From assembly GCA_027451085.1 (NCBI GenBank), contig DAIDKA010000051.1:1-6786 (forward strand): a stretch of DNA of 6,786 nt, written 5' to 3'. The notes beneath the pieces are model-generated. The model saw only the letters and a list, made by a program, of their open reading frames with translations, searched no databases and had not been told where the DNA came from. Origin of the DNA: Gammaproteobacteria bacterium. Lineage in GTDB: Bacteria; Pseudomonadota; Gammaproteobacteria; Steroidobacterales; Steroidobacteraceae. A program made the position numbers and the translations under genes. Shown piece by piece: positions 5,258 to 6,786 of this stretch; within the stretch, counting starts at the first letter, position 1; each line of letters begins with the position of its first letter.

Positions 5258-6095
5258 GGAAAACAGATTAACGGCATCCCCCGATACCCCCAAACGCACC
5301 TTTTCGCGGGGCCATCTCGCGCAGTGGCTAGAATCGCGCCAAGCTCAAGGCAAGCTGGTTTGCGCCCTCGATGACTATGCCCGGAGCGAAGGACTCACCC
5401 GTCCTTTGGCCCGCCGGCAGTTTGAGCGGCTGGGCACGAAGGTAGCCCGCCTGCCTGGTCGCCCTTCTCTCTACCTGACCGTGCCGCCCGAGGATCGTCC
5501 GCGCGGTGCGCCGCCGGTGTCCGCCTGGCTGCACGACTACCTGAGCCAGCGGGTTCCTCACTACTACGTGAGTCTGCTGTCCGCAGCGGCCGTGTACGGA
5601 TCGCAGCACCAGGTTCCCCTGGTAACCCAGGTCATCGTGCCACTGCAGCTCCGGCCGTTCGACCTCGGACGGCTGCGGGTGGAATTCTTCCTCAAACAAG
5701 GCACCGCCCATACGCCCCTGGAGCAGTTGTCGGGACTGGCCGCCCCCCTGAACGTGAGCACCCCGGCAGCTACGCTGCTAGACCTCGTGGCCTTCAGTCC
5801 GCGCGTGGGCGGTCTGGCGCGGGTGGCGGAAGTCGCCAAATACCTCCTCCCCAGGCTCAAGATGTCGGATCTGAAGCAGGCCCTGGAAGCCGGAGTGGCA
5901 ATCCCGGTCGTCCAGCGCACCGGGTACCTGCTGGAGGCTCTTGGAGCCGAATCTCTGGCCCGAATTACTGAGGGTCACCTGACTGCGGCATATGTCCCCG
6001 TTCCCCTGCAGGTGGGCAGAACAGCCCAGGGTGCTCCCCTGCATGACCGCTGGCGCATCCTTCGCAACATCGAACTTGAAGGATCCCCGCCGTGA
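5256..6095 (+). CDS. abiEi: AbiEi-type antitoxin / autorepressor
   Basis: This is the antitoxin of the type IV AbiE toxin-antitoxin and phage-exclusion system. In that type it counters the toxin without stable protein-protein binding and represses its own operon. The N-terminal winged helix is about residues 18-78 (CALDDYARSEGLTRPLARRQ, then FERLGTKVARLPGRPSLYL). The next domain has the family block HYYVSLLSAAAVYGSQHQ (102-119) and FQV-like strands (TQVIVPL, RVEFFL). A helical tail LNVSTPAATLLDLVAF and AEVAKYLLPRLKMSDLKQAL follows. The 279-residue length is usual for the family. The GTG start at 5256 has no clear ribosome site; an overlapping ATG at 5254 leads to a stop after five codons. The last four bases overlap the next gene (GTGA), so the pair is translationally coupled. 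Confidence 0.88.
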   Translation: MENRLTASPDTPKRTFSRGHLAQWLESRQAQGKLVCALDDYARSEGLTRPLARRQFERLGTKVARLPGRPSLYLTVPPEDRPRGAPPVSAWLHDYLSQRVPHYYVSLLSAAAVYGSQHQVPLVTQVIVPLQLRPFDLGRLRVEFFLKQGTAHTPLEQLSGLAAPLNVSTPAATLLDLVAFSPRVGGLARVAEVAKYLLPRLKMSDLKQALEAGVAIPVVQRTGYLLEALGAESLARITEGHLTAAYVPVPLQVGRTAQGAPLHDRWRILRNIELEGSPP

Positions 6096-6786
6096 TTCAA
6101 TTGACCCGCCAGGACATCCTGGCCCACCAGCACGCCGTACCCTGGCCCGAGCTTTACCAGGTCGAGCAGGATCTGCTCTTGTCGCTGACCATGCGGGCGA
6201 TCTTCGAGGACGGCTTCCTGTCGAGCCAGGTCGCCATGCGCGGCGGCACCGTATTGCACAAGGTGCATCTGGCTCCGGCAGCACGGTATTCCGAGGACAT
6301 AGATCTGGTCGTCTACGGCGACCGCCCGGAAGACCATATCCGCAAGGCCGTCATGCGTGTGCTGCGTCCGATCCTCGGCCGCGAGCAGTCCTGGACCTGG
6401 GATTTCCTCAAACTTGCGGTCCGCAATGCGGCCCAGAAGTCCCGGATCTTCCGCTGCATCTACAAGGTTCCGAGCGTCGCCGAACCTGGACGGCTCCTGA
6501 AAATCGAGGTCGAGACCAATGTTTCGGAGCGTACGCCGCACTTGCCTCTGATGCACCCGCAGTTCGATTTCTCGTTCCGGAATCAGGCGCTCTCGACGCA
6601 ACTGGTGTCATTCAACCTGAACGAAATGCTCGCCACCAAGATGCGGGCGCTGTTCCAGCGCCACAAGGGGCGTGATCTCTTTGATCTGCACGTCGCTTTT
6701 ACGCGCGGCGACCCCACGGTCTTGTCCACCGATACCGTCCTGGCGGCGTTCCAGCACTACATGCAGGCCGAAGGCACACATGTCCC
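6092..6786 (+). CDS. abiEii: AbiEii-type nucleotidyltransferase toxin (runs off right edge)
   Basis: The frame starts at GTG 6092, sharing GTGA with the AbiEi stop, and is open to the edge (231 codons; family members have roughly 270-310). This is a DUF1814-type nucleotidyltransferase whose activity causes reversible growth arrest; mycobacterial relatives (MenT) add nucleotides to tRNA 3' ends. The nucleotidyltransferase motif is GGTVLHKVHL (51-60) followed by SEDIDLV (67-73), giving the metal-binding D69-x-D71. The third acidic residue is likely E139 in LKIEVE. The family motif KMRALFQRHKGRDLFDLHVA (183-202) is complete, with K183 and RDLFDL. All catalytic positions seen are intact, so the toxin is probably active, although its C-terminus is outside the window. 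Confidence 0.9.
   Translation, partial: MIQLTRQDILAHQHAVPWPELYQVEQDLLLSLTMRAIFEDGFLSSQVAMRGGTVLHKVHLAPAARYSEDIDLVVYGDRPEDHIRKAVMRVLRPILGREQSWTWDFLKLAVRNAAQKSRIFRCIYKVPSVAEPGRLLKIEVETNVSERTPHLPLMHPQFDFSFRNQALSTQLVSFNLNEMLATKMRALFQRHKGRDLFDLHVAFTRGDPTVLSTDTVLAAFQHYMQAEGTHV

Overview
The window is about 6.8 kb of GC-rich proteobacterial DNA. The style of the TonB-dependent receptor, the TfdA-like dioxygenase and the aromatic-acid MFS carrier fit a gammaproteobacterial or sphingomonad-like degrader of aromatic compounds. The genus cannot be fixed from the sequence alone. No rRNA, tRNA or CRISPR array was seen.

Left part (1-4131), a compact putative uptake-and-catabolism locus. A TonB-dependent outer-membrane receptor runs off the left edge on the minus strand (start at 826). 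A 304-base gap (827-1130) holds its ribosome binding site, a candidate promoter with an 18-bp inverted repeat over the -10, a GCATGC-centred palindrome and a weak hairpin after the next gene. Then comes a MarR-family regulator on the minus strand. Divergent from it are an Fe(II)/2-oxoglutarate dioxygenase of the TauD/TfdA family with the full metal triad, and an aromatic acid:H+ symporter (AAHS-type MFS) that overlaps the dioxygenase gene by 17 bp. A plausible division of labour is outer-membrane entry through the receptor, inner-membrane import by the MFS carrier, oxidative cleavage by the dioxygenase, and control by the MarR protein. The 10-mer GAAAGCATGC lies upstream of both the receptor and the dioxygenase, each time inside a near-palindrome. 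This suggests one regulon. The substrate is unknown; an aryloxyalkanoate or other aromatic carboxylate is the best guess.

Middle part (4117-5068), a decayed mobile-element scar. On the minus strand there is a 53-codon open stretch without a start, and a small protein of about 78 residues whose only full-length start would be CTG. Head to head with it on the plus strand is an N-terminal fragment of a tyrosine integrase. The fragment has no catalytic domain and an apparent frameshift in its arm-binding region. The AT-richer stretch 5069-5208 has no gene I can support.

Right part (5209-6786), an AbiE toxin-antitoxin operon. A -10-like element and a 39-bp symmetric interrupted palindrome precede AbiEi (wHTH antitoxin/repressor, GTG start). 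AbiEi overlaps AbiEii (nucleotidyltransferase toxin, GTG start) by 4 bp, and AbiEii runs off the right edge. The integrase remnant beside AbiE suggests that the defence module arrived on an integrative element that has since partly decayed. The junction with the catabolic locus falls just after 4131.
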